Assembly (NCBI GenBank): GCA_964516765.1
Contig: CAZEWZ010000001.1
Coordinates: 124,001 to 188,000 of the forward strand
Reading direction: 5' to 3'
Length of the DNA stretch: 64,000 nt
DNA from: CAZEWZ01 sp964516765
GTDB lineage: Bacteria > Bacteroidota > Bacteroidia > Flavobacteriales > UBA7430
Positions 25,038 through 34,098 of the stretch are shown one piece after another; within the stretch, counting starts at the first letter, position 1, and each line of letters opens with the position of its first letter. The notes under the pieces were generated by a model. The model saw only the letters and a list, made by a program, of their open reading frames with translations, was not told the DNA's origin and ran no database searches. The position numbers and the translations under genes were made by a program.

Positions 25038-25782
25038 TTCGTGTGACTTTTGCTTCTTTATGGTATTCTGCTATAAGTGTTTTTATATCCTTAATCATAT
25101 CTTTGATGACAAAATCTTGAGTTCCATCATAGCTTCCAACCGGGTTTCCTTTTAATGTTTTCTCTTTATTGCATGAGTCACACGCAATAGTTGGTTTCTT
25201 TGAGGAAGTTTGGCAGTTACTACAAATGAAATTACTATAACCCGATCGAATTCGACCTTCTTTGTCGATGAGAATAAGGTATTCAGAATGAAGAAATCCT
25301 CCAGGCGCGATTTTATCTTCTGCTACATTTACAAAATAAGACAACGCAATGTCATAAATCTCTTGCTTTTCTCCGGTTACAAAATTAAAATTTTTCTCAT
25401 TTATCCTCATTCTTCGAGCATAGTCTTTCAGAATATTTGGAGTATCATATTCTGGATTTACTGTGTGTGATAGAAATTTAATGTGGGGATATATTTTTAG
25501 CTTTTCTTGAATGTACCTCATGTTGATTGTCATTGTAGGGCAAATTGTAGGACAAGTCGTAAAGATGAAGTTAGCAATGTAAATATCGTCTTCATAATTC
25601 TTATTCGAGATAGTATCTCCATCTTGATTGATAAACTCAAAAGGAGGTATGACATGATTTTCTGGACCAATAATAGCAAGTTTGACAAAGTTATTTTCCC
25701 CTCTAGATATGAATTTGTAAGCCAGAAAAGGAAGTACTAAAAGTACAAATAGAAGGCCCCATTTTTTCATTGTTTTTAGCAT
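25027..25782 (-). CDS. SCO1/SenC-family copper chaperone with extra CxxC insertion
   Basis: A 251-residue membrane-anchored thioredoxin-fold protein that would deliver copper to the CuA centre of subunit II. It has an N-terminal helix, the copper-binding FTTCPTICPTM (CxxxC) and the distal histidine in GFLHSEYLILIDKEG. After IDKEGRIRSGYSNF there is an insertion with two pairs, CSNC and CDSC, that looks like a zinc ribbon and is not part of the classical SCO fold. An alternative ATG lies four codons downstream at 25770. The gene overlaps the next one by 11 bp. Confidence 0.87.
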   Translation of the reverse strand: MLKTMKKWGLLFVLLVLPFLAYKFISRGENNFVKLAIIGPENHVIPPFEFINQDGDTISNKNYEDDIYIANFIFTTCPTICPTMTINMRYIQEKLKIYPHIKFLSHTVNPEYDTPNILKDYARRMRINEKNFNFVTGEKQEIYDIALSYFVNVAEDKIAPGGFLHSEYLILIDKEGRIRSGYSNFICSNCQTSSKKPTIACDSCNKEKTLKGNPVGSYDGTQDFVIKDMIKDIKTLIAEYHKEAKVTRNER

Positions 25783-25798
25783 CAGAATAATCTACAAT

Positions 25799-26113
25799 TT
25801 AAGCTTTGAAGAAACCTTCAGTTAGCATGAGCCATGTCAAATAGGAAATAAGAAAGATAGACGGGAAGACCACTACTAATCTAAACCCTTTCTTTTCATG
25901 ACCCAAATGCATGAATTCCATCACAATATAATATGCTTTGATTAGTGTGAGTACAATAAAGACAATTACCGCAGATTTAGTTCCAAGCAATTGGGTATCC
26001 CAAAGTATAGATGGTTTCATTATTCCCAGAGCCACCTCCACAAAGGTGATTCCAAAAAGGAGCCAAAATACTTTCCAAATCCACCAATTACTTTCTGTTG
26101 CTTCTTGAGCCAT
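25799..26113 (-). CDS. Cytochrome c oxidase subunit IV (caa3 type)
   Basis: A 104-residue protein with three membrane helices. The segment IVFIVLTLIKAYYIVMEFMH is typical of the bacterial cytochrome c/quinol oxidase subunit IV family (COX4-like). It lies between subunit III and SCO on the same strand and completes the structural subunits of the oxidase. Confidence 0.83.
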   Translation of the reverse strand: MAQEATESNWWIWKVFWLLFGITFVEVALGIMKPSILWDTQLLGTKSAVIVFIVLTLIKAYYIVMEFMHLGHEKKGFRLVVVFPSIFLISYLTWLMLTEGFFKA

Positions 26114-26131
26114 TTTTTATTTATTTTTAGA

Positions 26132-27031
26132 TTATACAAGATAGAAAAAGGTGAAAACAAAAACCCATACCAAATCGACAAAGTGCCAATATAATCCAAC
26201 TTTTTCAACCATTTCATAATGACCTCTCTTTTCGTATGTCCCTTTAATTACATTAATAAGAATGATAATCAATATGATTACGCCACTAAATACGTGAAAT
26301 CCGTGGAATCCAGTTATGAAATAGAAATAGTCTGCAAATAATGGATTTCCATATTCATTGTTGTGAAGATTCGCTCCTAATAATACATCTTTGGCATTTT
26401 TATTCAAATATGCCATAGATTCTTTGTTAGAGAGGGCGTCTCTATTTGGAAGAATGATATTGTATTGAGGATTAACCTCTAGGTATTGAATCACATCTGA
26501 TATTTCAAATTCATGGTGGCTACCATCGTGTCCATTCACTCCCATCAATTCGTATACTGAGGCCATGTCATTTCCTTTCGCAATGTGAACTACTCCCTGA
26601 AGTTCAGTATTGATTCCACCTTTGTCTCCGTGAATAAAATGGCTCCATTCCCATGCCTGAGAACCCAAGAACAAGGCACCCCCCACAATGGTTAATGACA
26701 ACCAAAGGATTACTTTATTTTTTTGCATTTTATGACCATAATTTACCGCCAAGACCATGGTGACTGAACTGAGGATAAGAATAAAGGTCATCAATGCAAC
26801 AAAAAGCAAAGGATGGTCTCCATGCATAAATGGGAAATGTGTAAATACATCCTCAGCAAAAGGCCAAGTTTGGTCAAATTTGAATCTACTAAATCCATAT
26901 GAAACAAGAAAACCTGTAAAAGTTAGTGCATCCGTCATTAGGAAAAACCACATCATCATTTTACCGTAACTGATGTTAAAGGGCTTTTCGCCCCCTCCCC
27001 AAGGATCTTGGCTTTCAATGTGCTGTGCCAT
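26132..27031 (-). CDS. Cytochrome c oxidase subunit III (long form)
   Basis: A 299-residue subunit III protein with about five to six helices. Helix segments include MMMWFFLMTDALTFTGFLVS and YFYFITGFHGFHVFSGV, and the C-terminus is YWHFVDLVWVFVFTFFYLV. A polar stretch of about 85 residues (about 130-215, with the GHDGSHHEFEIS segment) is inserted between helices; such inserts are common in Bacteroidota. A second, short subunit III gene precedes it. The core N-terminal segment SYGKMMMWFFL is intact. Confidence 0.87.
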   Translation of the reverse strand: MAQHIESQDPWGGGEKPFNISYGKMMMWFFLMTDALTFTGFLVSYGFSRFKFDQTWPFAEDVFTHFPFMHGDHPLLFVALMTFILILSSVTMVLAVNYGHKMQKNKVILWLSLTIVGGALFLGSQAWEWSHFIHGDKGGINTELQGVVHIAKGNDMASVYELMGVNGHDGSHHEFEISDVIQYLEVNPQYNIILPNRDALSNKESMAYLNKNAKDVLLGANLHNNEYGNPLFADYFYFITGFHGFHVFSGVIILIIILINVIKGTYEKRGHYEMVEKVGLYWHFVDLVWVFVFTFFYLV

Positions 27032-27047
27032 AATTTGGTTATTTCGT

Positions 27048-27605
27048 TTATATGAACTTAAAAAATAAAAAAAGATATACCCACAGTAGTCCTAAAAAGT
27101 GCCAATAGTTTGATGTGAGTTCCATTCCTAAATAATCTTCTGATGTATATTTACCAAGTTTGGATCTGATGGTTGTTATTAATAGTGCAATAATTCCTCC
27201 AACTAGATGCAATAAGTGAGCTAAAGTGATTACATAGATAAATGATCCTGATGGATTACTACCTTCTCCTGTGAGATAAACTCCTTGCGCAATTAGTTCT
27301 TTCCAACCTTCCATTTGAGAGTACGAAAAGAATAATCCTAAAGCCAATATCGCGAGAAGAATATTCGTCGAAGAGCCTCCAGATTTTACTTTCCGGATTG
27401 CAAACCACAAAAATATGCTACACAGTATAATAGTCACAAAACTTATACTAAACCAAGTAGGCATTATAAATTCAAGCCAATTACCTTCAGCTTTTCTAAC
27501 TACATAAGCAGATGTTAGGCCTGCAAAGAACATAACAATTGAACCAATTCCTATCCAAAGCAGCTGTTTGTATGTCTTATTCTTATGTTGAAGGGTAAAT
27601 TCCAT
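27048..27605 (-). CDS. Cytochrome c oxidase subunit III (short form)
   Basis: A 185-residue, five-helix haem-copper oxidase subunit III. It has the typical LAHLLHLVGGIIALLITTI and C-terminal SNYWHFLGLLWVYLFLFFKF. It lies one base after subunit I and 16 bp before the long subunit III gene. Two tandem subunit III paralogues are usual in Bacteroidota caa3-type clusters; both may be in the complex. Confidence 0.87.
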   Translation of the reverse strand: MEFTLQHKNKTYKQLLWIGIGSIVMFFAGLTSAYVVRKAEGNWLEFIMPTWFSISFVTIILCSIFLWFAIRKVKSGGSSTNILLAILALGLFFSYSQMEGWKELIAQGVYLTGEGSNPSGSFIYVITLAHLLHLVGGIIALLITTIRSKLGKYTSEDYLGMELTSNYWHFLGLLWVYLFLFFKFI

Positions 27606-27606
27606 T

Positions 27607-29361
27607 CTATTGATCTGTTTCGTTTGGATTTAAGGGTACATTTTGTGGTATAAAGTCTTTTTTTGCTCCCGGTTTAGAATAATCATATGGCCATCGTTCA
27701 ACTACAGGTATTTCTCCGGGCCAGTTTCCATGAATCCTTTCAACTGGAGTAGTCCATTCTAATGTATTTGATTCCCAAGGATTTTCCGAAGCCTTAGTTC
27801 CTTTAAAGATGCTGTAAAAGAAATTGAAGACAAACAAAAGTTGAACTAACCCTCCAATAATAGCAAAGAAAGTAATGACCTCATTAATATCTGTCAAACC
27901 ATCAAACATAGGGAATGCACTGTTTGTGTAGTATCTTCTTGGTAGTCCAGCCAAACCTAAAAAATGCATGGGAAAGAATACACCATAGGCAGAAACAAAA
28001 GTCACCCAAAAGTGAAAATAACCCAGTCGTTTATTCATCATACGGCCATACATTTTAGGGAACCAGTGATATACCCCACTGTACATTCCATAGATGGCCG
28101 ATACTCCCATAACAATATGAAAATGACCTACTACGAAGTAAGTATCGTGAACGTTGATGTCAAGAGCGGAATCACCCAGGATAATACCTGTTAATCCTCC
28201 AGTAATGAAAGTAGATACAAATCCAATTGCAAAAAGCATGGCGGGAGTAAATCTAATGTTAGCTTTCCATAGAGTGGCTATATAATTAAATACTTTTACA
28301 GCGGACGGGATTGCAATCAACAAAGTAGTGAATGTAAATACCGAACCTAAAAATGGATCCATTCCAGTAATGAACATATGATGTCCCCAGACTACAAAGG
28401 ATAAAAAAGCAATTAATATGAGTGCTCCAACCATTGCCTTATATCCAAAAATAGGTTTTCTAGCATTTACAGACATTACTTCAGAGACTAAGCCAAGTGC
28501 CGGAAGAAGGATAATATATACTTCTGGGTGACCTAAAAACCAGAAGAGATGCTCAAATAAAATAGGTGACCCCCCCGTATTGTGGAGTGCTTCTCCACCA
28601 ATGATAATGTCAGATAAATAAAAGGATGTCCCAAATGTTCGGTCAAAAATTAAGAGCAGAGCACACGATAAAAGAACTGGGAATGATAATACCCCTAAAA
28701 TGGCAACAATTAATAAGGCCCATATAGTTAAAGGGAGCCTCATCATTGTCATTCCTTTTGTTCTTAAATTTAATATAGTTACAATATAGTTCAATCCACC
28801 CAAAAGAGAGGAAACTATAAATAATGTAATTGCTATTAACCATAGGTCTTGCCCAAGCCCAGAGCCAGGAATTGCTTGAGGGAGCGCTGATAATGGAGGG
28901 TAAACAGTCCAACCAGCAGAGGCAGGACCTGACTCAACAAAAAGAGAACTTAAAAGCACAATAGTGGCAGCAAAAAAGAACCAGTATGAAAGCATATTCA
29001 TGAATCCAGAAGCCATATCTCTTGCCCCGATCTGAAGTGGAATAAGAAAATTAGCAAAGGTTCCTGTTAATCCGGCAGTAAGAACCCAGAAAATAAGTAT
29101 GGTCCCGTGCATTGTGACTAGAGCCAAATAAATATTCGGGCTAAGTACTCCGCCAGGAGCCCATTTTTCACCTAGGAAGAATTCCAGTATTGCAAAGGAT
29201 TCTCCTGGATTGGATAGTTGAATCCTAAATAGTATAGACATACCCATGCCAATTATAGCCATAATCATTCCAGTGATTAGGAATTGCTTGGCAATCATTT
29301 TGTGATCTAGGCTAAATACATACTTCGAAATGAAGGTTTCTTCGTGATGATGTTCTGACAT
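27607..29361 (-). CDS. coxA: Cytochrome c oxidase subunit I
   Basis: A 584-residue haem-copper oxidase catalytic subunit with twelve or more helices. It has the CuB/haem a3 region FWFLGHPEVYIILLPALG with the cross-linking His-Tyr pair, VVWGHHMFITGMDP, and the haem-ligating VHDTYFVVGHFHIVMGVSA. It reduces O2 to water at the binuclear centre and pumps protons. It sits between subunit II (6 bp) and subunit III (1 bp). The His-Pro-Glu-Val-Tyr motif marks the A-type oxidase family. Confidence 0.93.
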   Translation of the reverse strand: MSEHHHEETFISKYVFSLDHKMIAKQFLITGMIMAIIGMGMSILFRIQLSNPGESFAILEFFLGEKWAPGGVLSPNIYLALVTMHGTILIFWVLTAGLTGTFANFLIPLQIGARDMASGFMNMLSYWFFFAATIVLLSSLFVESGPASAGWTVYPPLSALPQAIPGSGLGQDLWLIAITLFIVSSLLGGLNYIVTILNLRTKGMTMMRLPLTIWALLIVAILGVLSFPVLLSCALLLIFDRTFGTSFYLSDIIIGGEALHNTGGSPILFEHLFWFLGHPEVYIILLPALGLVSEVMSVNARKPIFGYKAMVGALILIAFLSFVVWGHHMFITGMDPFLGSVFTFTTLLIAIPSAVKVFNYIATLWKANIRFTPAMLFAIGFVSTFITGGLTGIILGDSALDINVHDTYFVVGHFHIVMGVSAIYGMYSGVYHWFPKMYGRMMNKRLGYFHFWVTFVSAYGVFFPMHFLGLAGLPRRYYTNSAFPMFDGLTDINEVITFFAIIGGLVQLLFVFNFFYSIFKGTKASENPWESNTLEWTTPVERIHGNWPGEIPVVERWPYDYSKPGAKKDFIPQNVPLNPNETDQ

Positions 29362-29367
29362 TCTAAG

Positions 29368-30351
29368 TTAGTTTAGAGTTAATGAGGTTTTTAAGGTCTC
29401 TTGAGAAGATATCCATTTATTAAATTCTTCTTGAGTTTCGACGATAAAAGTCATCTTCATATTGTAATGCGCCGCGCCACAAATTTTATTGCATAAAAGT
29501 GTAAATTCAAAATCTTCACCCTCTTGTTCTTTCATTTGTTTCGTTGTTTGAGTGGGGATGAAAGGAAATTGAGTAACCATACCAGGGACGCAATTCATTT
29601 GAACCCTAAAGTGAGGGAGAAATGCAGAGTGAATGACATCTTGAGATCTCATTTTTAAAAGAACAGGTTCGTTAACCACTAGGTGGACTTCTCTGGTCAC
29701 AACATCATCAAGGGCATGTTGGTCTTGCATGTCTACTCCCAGCATATTAAAACCTTCTACAAGTCTGAAATCTGCTACACCTAAAGTATCATCTTCACCA
29801 GAATATCGTGCTGTCCAGTTGAACTGTTGTGCGTAAAGTTCGATGACCTTAGCTCCTGTATTGTCTGAGCTAGTGATTTCATTCCAAACATTTAGCCCAT
29901 AAATAATAACAGGAGTAAGAACAAGGGTTGGTATCACAGTCCAGAATAATTCAAGTTTATTGTTATGATGATAGAAGTATGCTTTTCGATTAGAGTTTCC
30001 CCGATACTTGTAAGCAAACCATGTGAGTAGAGGCTGAGTTAAGAAAAAGACAAAAATAATTAAACCCATTGTGAAATTCATTAAGGTGTCAATAGTTGCA
30101 CCATGAACTGAACTAGCAGGAGGTAAAATATGAATACCCCAATATTTAATTTGCCAGACAAACAGAGAAAGAAATGTTACCCCAGCAATCAAAAAGAAGA
30201 GAAGTCCTTGGGTTTGGTTGTCTTCGTCAGTTACTAAATTCGCATCTTGATTTTTCACTTCTGAAAGTAGTTCGTTTACACGAAGAATTTGAACTAAAAC
30301 TACTATTCCAAGTAAAATAATTAAAACCACCAATAACATCATCATAGTCAA
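29368..30351 (-). CDS. coxB: Cytochrome c oxidase subunit II
   Basis: A 327-residue subunit II with N-terminal membrane helices (about 5-25, 50-66, 89-113 and 138-155) and a periplasmic CuA domain. CuA ligands are visible in IHSAFLPHFRVQMNCVPGM and CNKICGAAHYNMKMTF (CxxxC, His, Met). There is no fused cytochrome c domain, so electrons must come from a separate cytochrome c. It is the first gene of the cluster; a possible promoter lies upstream. The alternative complex III genes often placed before coxB are not in this window. Confidence 0.9.
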   Translation of the reverse strand: MTMMMLLVVLIILLGIVVLVQILRVNELLSEVKNQDANLVTDEDNQTQGLLFFLIAGVTFLSLFVWQIKYWGIHILPPASSVHGATIDTLMNFTMGLIIFVFFLTQPLLTWFAYKYRGNSNRKAYFYHHNNKLELFWTVIPTLVLTPVIIYGLNVWNEITSSDNTGAKVIELYAQQFNWTARYSGEDDTLGVADFRLVEGFNMLGVDMQDQHALDDVVTREVHLVVNEPVLLKMRSQDVIHSAFLPHFRVQMNCVPGMVTQFPFIPTQTTKQMKEQEGEDFEFTLLCNKICGAAHYNMKMTFIVETQEEFNKWISSQETLKTSLTLN

Positions 30352-30423
30352 TCAAATTTTTGGCAAAATATTAAACAATTTCAAACACTTAATGAAGTGC
30401 TAAACTAATTTGTTATTCTGATG

Positions 30424-30457
30424 CAAAAATAATGAATTTAAGTCAAAAAAATAACAA
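30424..30457 (-). promoter_or_regulatory. Possible promoter of the cytochrome oxidase operon
   Basis: On the minus strand TTG (30457-30455) and, 23 bp on, TATTTTTG (30431-30424, an exact TAnnTTTG match) lie about 70 bp before the coxB start. The spacing is at the long end of what is usual. Confidence 0.4.
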
Positions 30458-30558
30458 TGGAATCACTTTTTTACGGGTTTTTATACCCGATTTTATATTC
30501 ATATTGGTGGAATCTTTGATTGGTTCTATGACGCCAAATCGATATTGTCAATAACCTA

Positions 30559-31281
30559 CTATCTATAGGTGGGGTAGCTAGTTTTTTTTGGAGAAGAAAT
30601 CCCAAAGATTACAGTGGTTTCTTGGATGGAAATTTGTATTTCTTTTTCCTGATTAATTTTAATAAAATCATCAGTATTATAGTCGATTTTATCGATTTTA
30701 AAGCGGCCTGATTTGATATAGAATGAATGGATTTTATTTGGGTCAAGACATATTTTTTGGTCAATTTTAATCGTCCATTCGTATATTTCTATGCCTTCAG
30801 AATCTAAATCAATTCCTCCATCAATCCTCGTTATTTTTTTTTCACCCTCTGCATTGATAATAAATTCAGAGTCTTGATAGTCTTTATATCGAGGCTTTTT
30901 GTCTAATGAGATAGAAAGATTTGGGTCGAGCCATATTTGGAAGATTGAAGAGTTTTTGTGTAGCTTTTCAGAATGTGAAATTCCTGAGCCAGCTTGAATA
31001 ACCTGAATTGATCCCTTTTTTAATCTAATCCATCGGTCAATAAAAGTATCATAATGCTCAATGCAACCCTCCAGTACGATAGTGATAATTTCAAATCCCT
31101 TGTGGGGATGAAGGCCAATTGTGCTTTCGGAATGGGCTTTTGCATGTGCCCAGTAGAAAATATTGGAGTAGGGTTTGAGCTGTCCCCCATCTCCGGGAAA
31201 TCCCAGTGGTTTGTTTTCAGTGATTTCACCCAAATTAAATTCACCATAAGCTTGTTCCTTTTTTTTGTAGCGTCTAATCAT
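30559..31281 (-). CDS. Pirin-family bicupin protein
   Basis: A 240-residue bicupin of the pirin (YhhW/YhaK) family. The N-terminal cupin has the metal-binding set IGLHPHKGFEIITIVLEG (HxH...E) and SGISHSEKLHKNSS. Bacterial pirins include quercetin dioxygenases and regulators of central metabolism; the substrate cannot be predicted. It lies alone between the oxidase cluster and a 564-bp gap on the same strand. Confidence 0.83.
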   Translation of the reverse strand: MIRRYKKKEQAYGEFNLGEITENKPLGFPGDGGQLKPYSNIFYWAHAKAHSESTIGLHPHKGFEIITIVLEGCIEHYDTFIDRWIRLKKGSIQVIQAGSGISHSEKLHKNSSIFQIWLDPNLSISLDKKPRYKDYQDSEFIINAEGEKKITRIDGGIDLDSEGIEIYEWTIKIDQKICLDPNKIHSFYIKSGRFKIDKIDYNTDDFIKINQEKEIQISIQETTVIFGISSPKKTSYPTYR

Positions 31282-31845
31282 ATAAGTATAAAGTATGTTA
31301 AATCTCTTAATGCTTGGATTTAAAAGTTAGTTTCCTTAATTATTTCTTTAAATTTAAAACTATGAAAAAATATGTTCTTTTTTGTGTTTATTATTTCACT
31401 TGTTATTCAAGTTTTGAACTGTATGTATAATGATAAGAGTATTTCTTTTAATTTTTTGTTTCAAGATTCAGTCTAGGTTTTAGATTAATTTACCATTACT
31501 ATAATACCTTTGATTCTTTGCGTTTCAATAAAATTAAATTTTATGAAACCAATCTTGAACTTTCTTCTCATGAGAGCCAAATTCTAGCATCTAAGCCATC
31601 GATTTTTTTTAGTTCAATGGAAATCTAGAAAGTCAAGTCATTCATTTTCTAATACCAGAATTTTCTAGTATTGGAAATCTTAATTTTGATAGTAATATTT
31701 ATGCTAAGTGAACTTGATCCAAGACTTAGATCCAATGCATAGAATTTATTTGATATGGCAAAGTGGCTATATCAATTTTAAGCTTGAGTAAGAAAGTTCA
31801 ATTTGTATTGGGCTAAAAAAAAATAGGGGTAACTTCTTTATTATA
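31282..31845. other. Gene-free interval, possibly containing a decayed gene
   Basis: No intact gene is visible. On the plus strand one frame is open from about 31456 to a TAG at 31630, and it reads like protein (for example FDSLRFNKIKFYETNLELSS), but it has no start codon or promoter and is followed by several stops. It may be the remnant of an envelope protein gene. Nothing else stands out. Confidence 0.35.
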
Positions 31846-32490
31846 CTAAATTCCTTGCCAAGTTTCAGGAGATTCTCGCCATTTTTTTAGTGCTGTTATC
31901 TCAGCGTCGCTAATATATCCTATTTCCATTGCTTGTTCAATAAGCTCGGTATAACTGCTTAGAGTGATGAGTTCACATTTTGCTTTTTTGAAGTTTTCAT
32001 AAGAAAGATCAAATCCGTAAGTAAATATAGCCGCCATGCCTAATACATTGCACCCTTTATCTCTGAGTGCCTTTACTGCCTTTAGTGAGCTTGCCCCGGT
32101 ACTTATAAGATCTTCAATAACAACTACATTTTGTCCAGATTCAATATAGCCTTCAATTTGATTTTTTTTCCCATGATTTTTTGCCTCAGGACGAACATAA
32201 ACAAATGGAAGGCCCATTTCTTGGGCTACTAATATCCCGTGAGCAATCGCACCAGTTGCAACTCCGGCAATCACATCTGGTTTCCCAAAATGTTTTTCTA
32301 TTGCATCAGCAAGCTGTTCTCTTATATATGTTCTAGTAATGTGGTGGGAAAGTGTGATTCGATTATCGCAGTATATGGGCGAATTCCATCCAGATGCCCA
32401 TATGAAAGGATTTCCAGGTTGCAATTTAATTGCCTTAATTTGTAAAAGAAATTCGACAGTTTTTTTACCAGTATCCTTGTTTAAAATCAT
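31846..32490 (-). CDS. pyrE: Orotate phosphoribosyltransferase
   Basis: A 214-residue type I PRTase making OMP from orotate and PRPP in pyrimidine synthesis. It has WASGWNSPIYCDNR, the PRPP-binding VVVIEDLISTGASSLKAV, and the RPEAKNHGKKNQIEG hood loop. The start MILNKDTGKK at 32490 is preferred to the frame start at 32517, because an exact -7 box (TACATTTG, 32502-32495) ends only 4 bp before it. The mRNA may be almost leaderless. The divergent NUDIX gene starts 8 bp away. Confidence 0.9.
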   Translation of the reverse strand: MILNKDTGKKTVEFLLQIKAIKLQPGNPFIWASGWNSPIYCDNRITLSHHITRTYIREQLADAIEKHFGKPDVIAGVATGAIAHGILVAQEMGLPFVYVRPEAKNHGKKNQIEGYIESGQNVVVIEDLISTGASSLKAVKALRDKGCNVLGMAAIFTYGFDLSYENFKKAKCELITLSSYTELIEQAMEIGYISDAEITALKKWRESPETWQGI

Positions 32491-32494
32491 AAAA

Positions 32495-32502
32495 CAAATG
32501 TA
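32495..32502 (-). promoter_or_regulatory. -7 promoter box of pyrE overlapping the NUDIX start
   Basis: The minus strand reads TACATTTG, an exact TAnnTTTG match, directly upstream of the pyrE ATG and overlapping the ATG of the divergent NUDIX gene. Transcription would begin at or very near the pyrE start codon. Confidence 0.45.
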
Positions 32503-33115
32503 TAGAATTTTTATCAACGAAAACCTATTAATTTTAAGTAGTTTAGAATCTAAAGTAGAAATAGATGAAATGCTTGAAATCCAATATTATAGTGGGGTGG
32601 AAAGTATAACAGAGGCTATAAAAAGAGTGAGAATTAGTTCGCTAATTATGGTTGGTGTTGACCTAGAAGTTATGTGGAGAGACTTTTGCTCTCACTATGA
32701 GCAAATAGATGCTGCAGGTGGAGTTATTATCAACGAGAATCGAGATATTTTATGGATTTTCCGAAATGGAAAGTGGGACTTGCCTAAGGGTAAAGTTGAA
32801 AATGAAGAATCTACAATGGATGCAGCTATTAGAGAGGTAGAAGAAGAATGTTCTGTGCATGATATCAGACTTGGCCCATTTCTTAGTAAAACATACCACA
32901 TCTATGAATATAATGGACAGAGTGTTCTCAAATCATCTTACTGGTATGGAATGACCTGCTCAAGAGAACAGAGTTTAAAGCCACAAATAGAAGAGGGTAT
33001 TACAAAGGTAATTTGGGCAGATGCCAAACAACATAGAAAGTGCCTAGCTAACACTTATTCTTCTATAAGCGAACTCCTGAAGCGAGAAAAGGTTCTGCAT
33101 TACCTCCATTCTTAA
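32498..33115 (+). CDS. NUDIX hydrolase
   Basis: A 205-residue protein with an N-terminal part of about 75 residues without a known domain and a C-terminal NUDIX domain. The Nudix box is complete: GKVENEESTMDAAI followed by REVEEECSV (GX5EX7REVXEE). It would hydrolyse a nucleoside diphosphate linked to another moiety; the substrate is unknown. The frame is open far upstream inside pyrE on the other strand, but MYRIFINENLL at 32498 is the natural start. Its last 53 bp overlap coaD in antisense. The pair NUDIX/pyrE is common in Flavobacteriia. Confidence 0.85.
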   Translation: MYRIFINENLLILSSLESKVEIDEMLEIQYYSGVESITEAIKRVRISSLIMVGVDLEVMWRDFCSHYEQIDAAGGVIINENRDILWIFRNGKWDLPKGKVENEESTMDAAIREVEEECSVHDIRLGPFLSKTYHIYEYNGQSVLKSSYWYGMTCSREQSLKPQIEEGITKVIWADAKQHRKCLANTYSSISELLKREKVLHYLHS

Positions 33116-33521
33116 TTATATCTCTTACAATAGTTGAAGAGATAGCTATGAATTCAGGTTTAGTATGAAGGCAAAGAGTCTCAATTTTTACGTCGAGAGA
33201 TTGGTTAATCAAAGAGATATTTTTTTCATATTCGAAATCGAGAGCATTACGAAGACCACGCAAAATATATTTAGCTTTGTTTTTTTTGCAAGCTTCAATT
33301 GTCATTCCCTCGTAGCTTATTGTCTGTACAGAAGGGCAATCAGAAAAAGTTTTCTTAATCCATGATATTCTTTTTTCTATGGAAAACATTTTTTTTTTGC
33401 TTCTATTGACTCCTACTGCTATAATGATTTCATCAAAAAGAGAAATAGATCTTCGGACAATATCTTCATGACCTTTTGTTATAGGGTCAAATGATCCAGG
33501 AAAAAATGCGATTTGTTTCAT
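33063..33521 (-). CDS. coaD: Phosphopantetheine adenylyltransferase
   Basis: A 152-residue nucleotidyltransferase for the fourth step of coenzyme A synthesis. It has the N-terminal FPGSFDPITKGHEDIVRR (with the T/HxGH motif as TKGH), RGLRNALDFEYE, and ISSTIVRDIIKNGG. Length is normal, although the C-terminus (EPFLASGVRL) is short. The last 53 bp overlap the 3' end of the convergent NUDIX gene. Confidence 0.9.
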   Translation of the reverse strand: MKQIAFFPGSFDPITKGHEDIVRRSISLFDEIIIAVGVNRSKKKMFSIEKRISWIKKTFSDCPSVQTISYEGMTIEACKKNKAKYILRGLRNALDFEYEKNISLINQSLDVKIETLCLHTKPEFIAISSTIVRDIIKNGGNAEPFLASGVRL

Positions 33522-33552
33522 GAGTTTTTTTGAGATGAAGGGGGTTTATATC

Positions 33553-34098
33553 TTATGTGTTGGACTCAAAATTAAAAAAACTAAAATTTACATTCCCATA
33601 TCTTTTTGTTTTATTGAAAAACGCATGTGTTGAGAAATTATGTTCCTTACTGTGTTCCAGAATAAGATTTCCCTGTATAGAAAGTAATTTTTTTTCAAAA
33701 ACAATAGAAATAATATCTTCAAACTGATCAAAATTGTAAGGCGGATCCGCAAAAATTATATCCTGTGAGATGTTTTGTTTTTGTAGAAAATCTAATGCCT
33801 CGGATTGAATTACATTAATAGATTCAAAATTAAGTTCTTGAACAGTTTTTTGTATGAATTTAACGCAATGATTATTTTGGTCAACACAAATTATCTTACG
33901 GGTCCCCCTTGAAGCAAATTCATAGCTAATATTTCCAGTGCCGCTAAACAAATCTAAAACACTTATTTCATCAAAAAAATAGTCGTTATTTAAAATATTG
34001 AAAAGACTTTCTTTCGCCATATCAGTTGTGGGGCGAACGGGAAGTTTTTTTGGAGCCGTAATCCGTTTGCTTTTGTGACTTCCACTTACGATACGCAT
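33553..34098 (-). CDS. rsmD: 16S rRNA (guanine966-N2)-methyltransferase RsmD
   Basis: A 181-residue SAM-dependent methyltransferase. The N-terminal MRIVSGSHKSKRI and PVRPTTDMAKESLFNILNN are RsmD signatures; SAM binding is at VLDLFSGTGNISYEFASRG and the catalytic motif is IIFADPPYNFDQ. It modifies G966 of 16S rRNA. Its start lies 13 bp inside the DUF3822 gene, so the two are coupled, and coaD follows in the same direction. Confidence 0.88.
   Translation of the reverse strand: MRIVSGSHKSKRITAPKKLPVRPTTDMAKESLFNILNNDYFFDEISVLDLFSGTGNISYEFASRGTRKIICVDQNNHCVKFIQKTVQELNFESINVIQSEALDFLQKQNISQDIIFADPPYNFDQFEDIISIVFEKKLLSIQGNLILEHSKEHNFSTHAFFNKTKRYGNVNFSFFNFESNT

Noticed and set aside
31456..31632. 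Protein-like frame resembling part of an OmpA-type protein
   Set aside because: No start, no conserved peptidoglycan-binding motif and several stops follow; the similarity is too weak to call a pseudogene.
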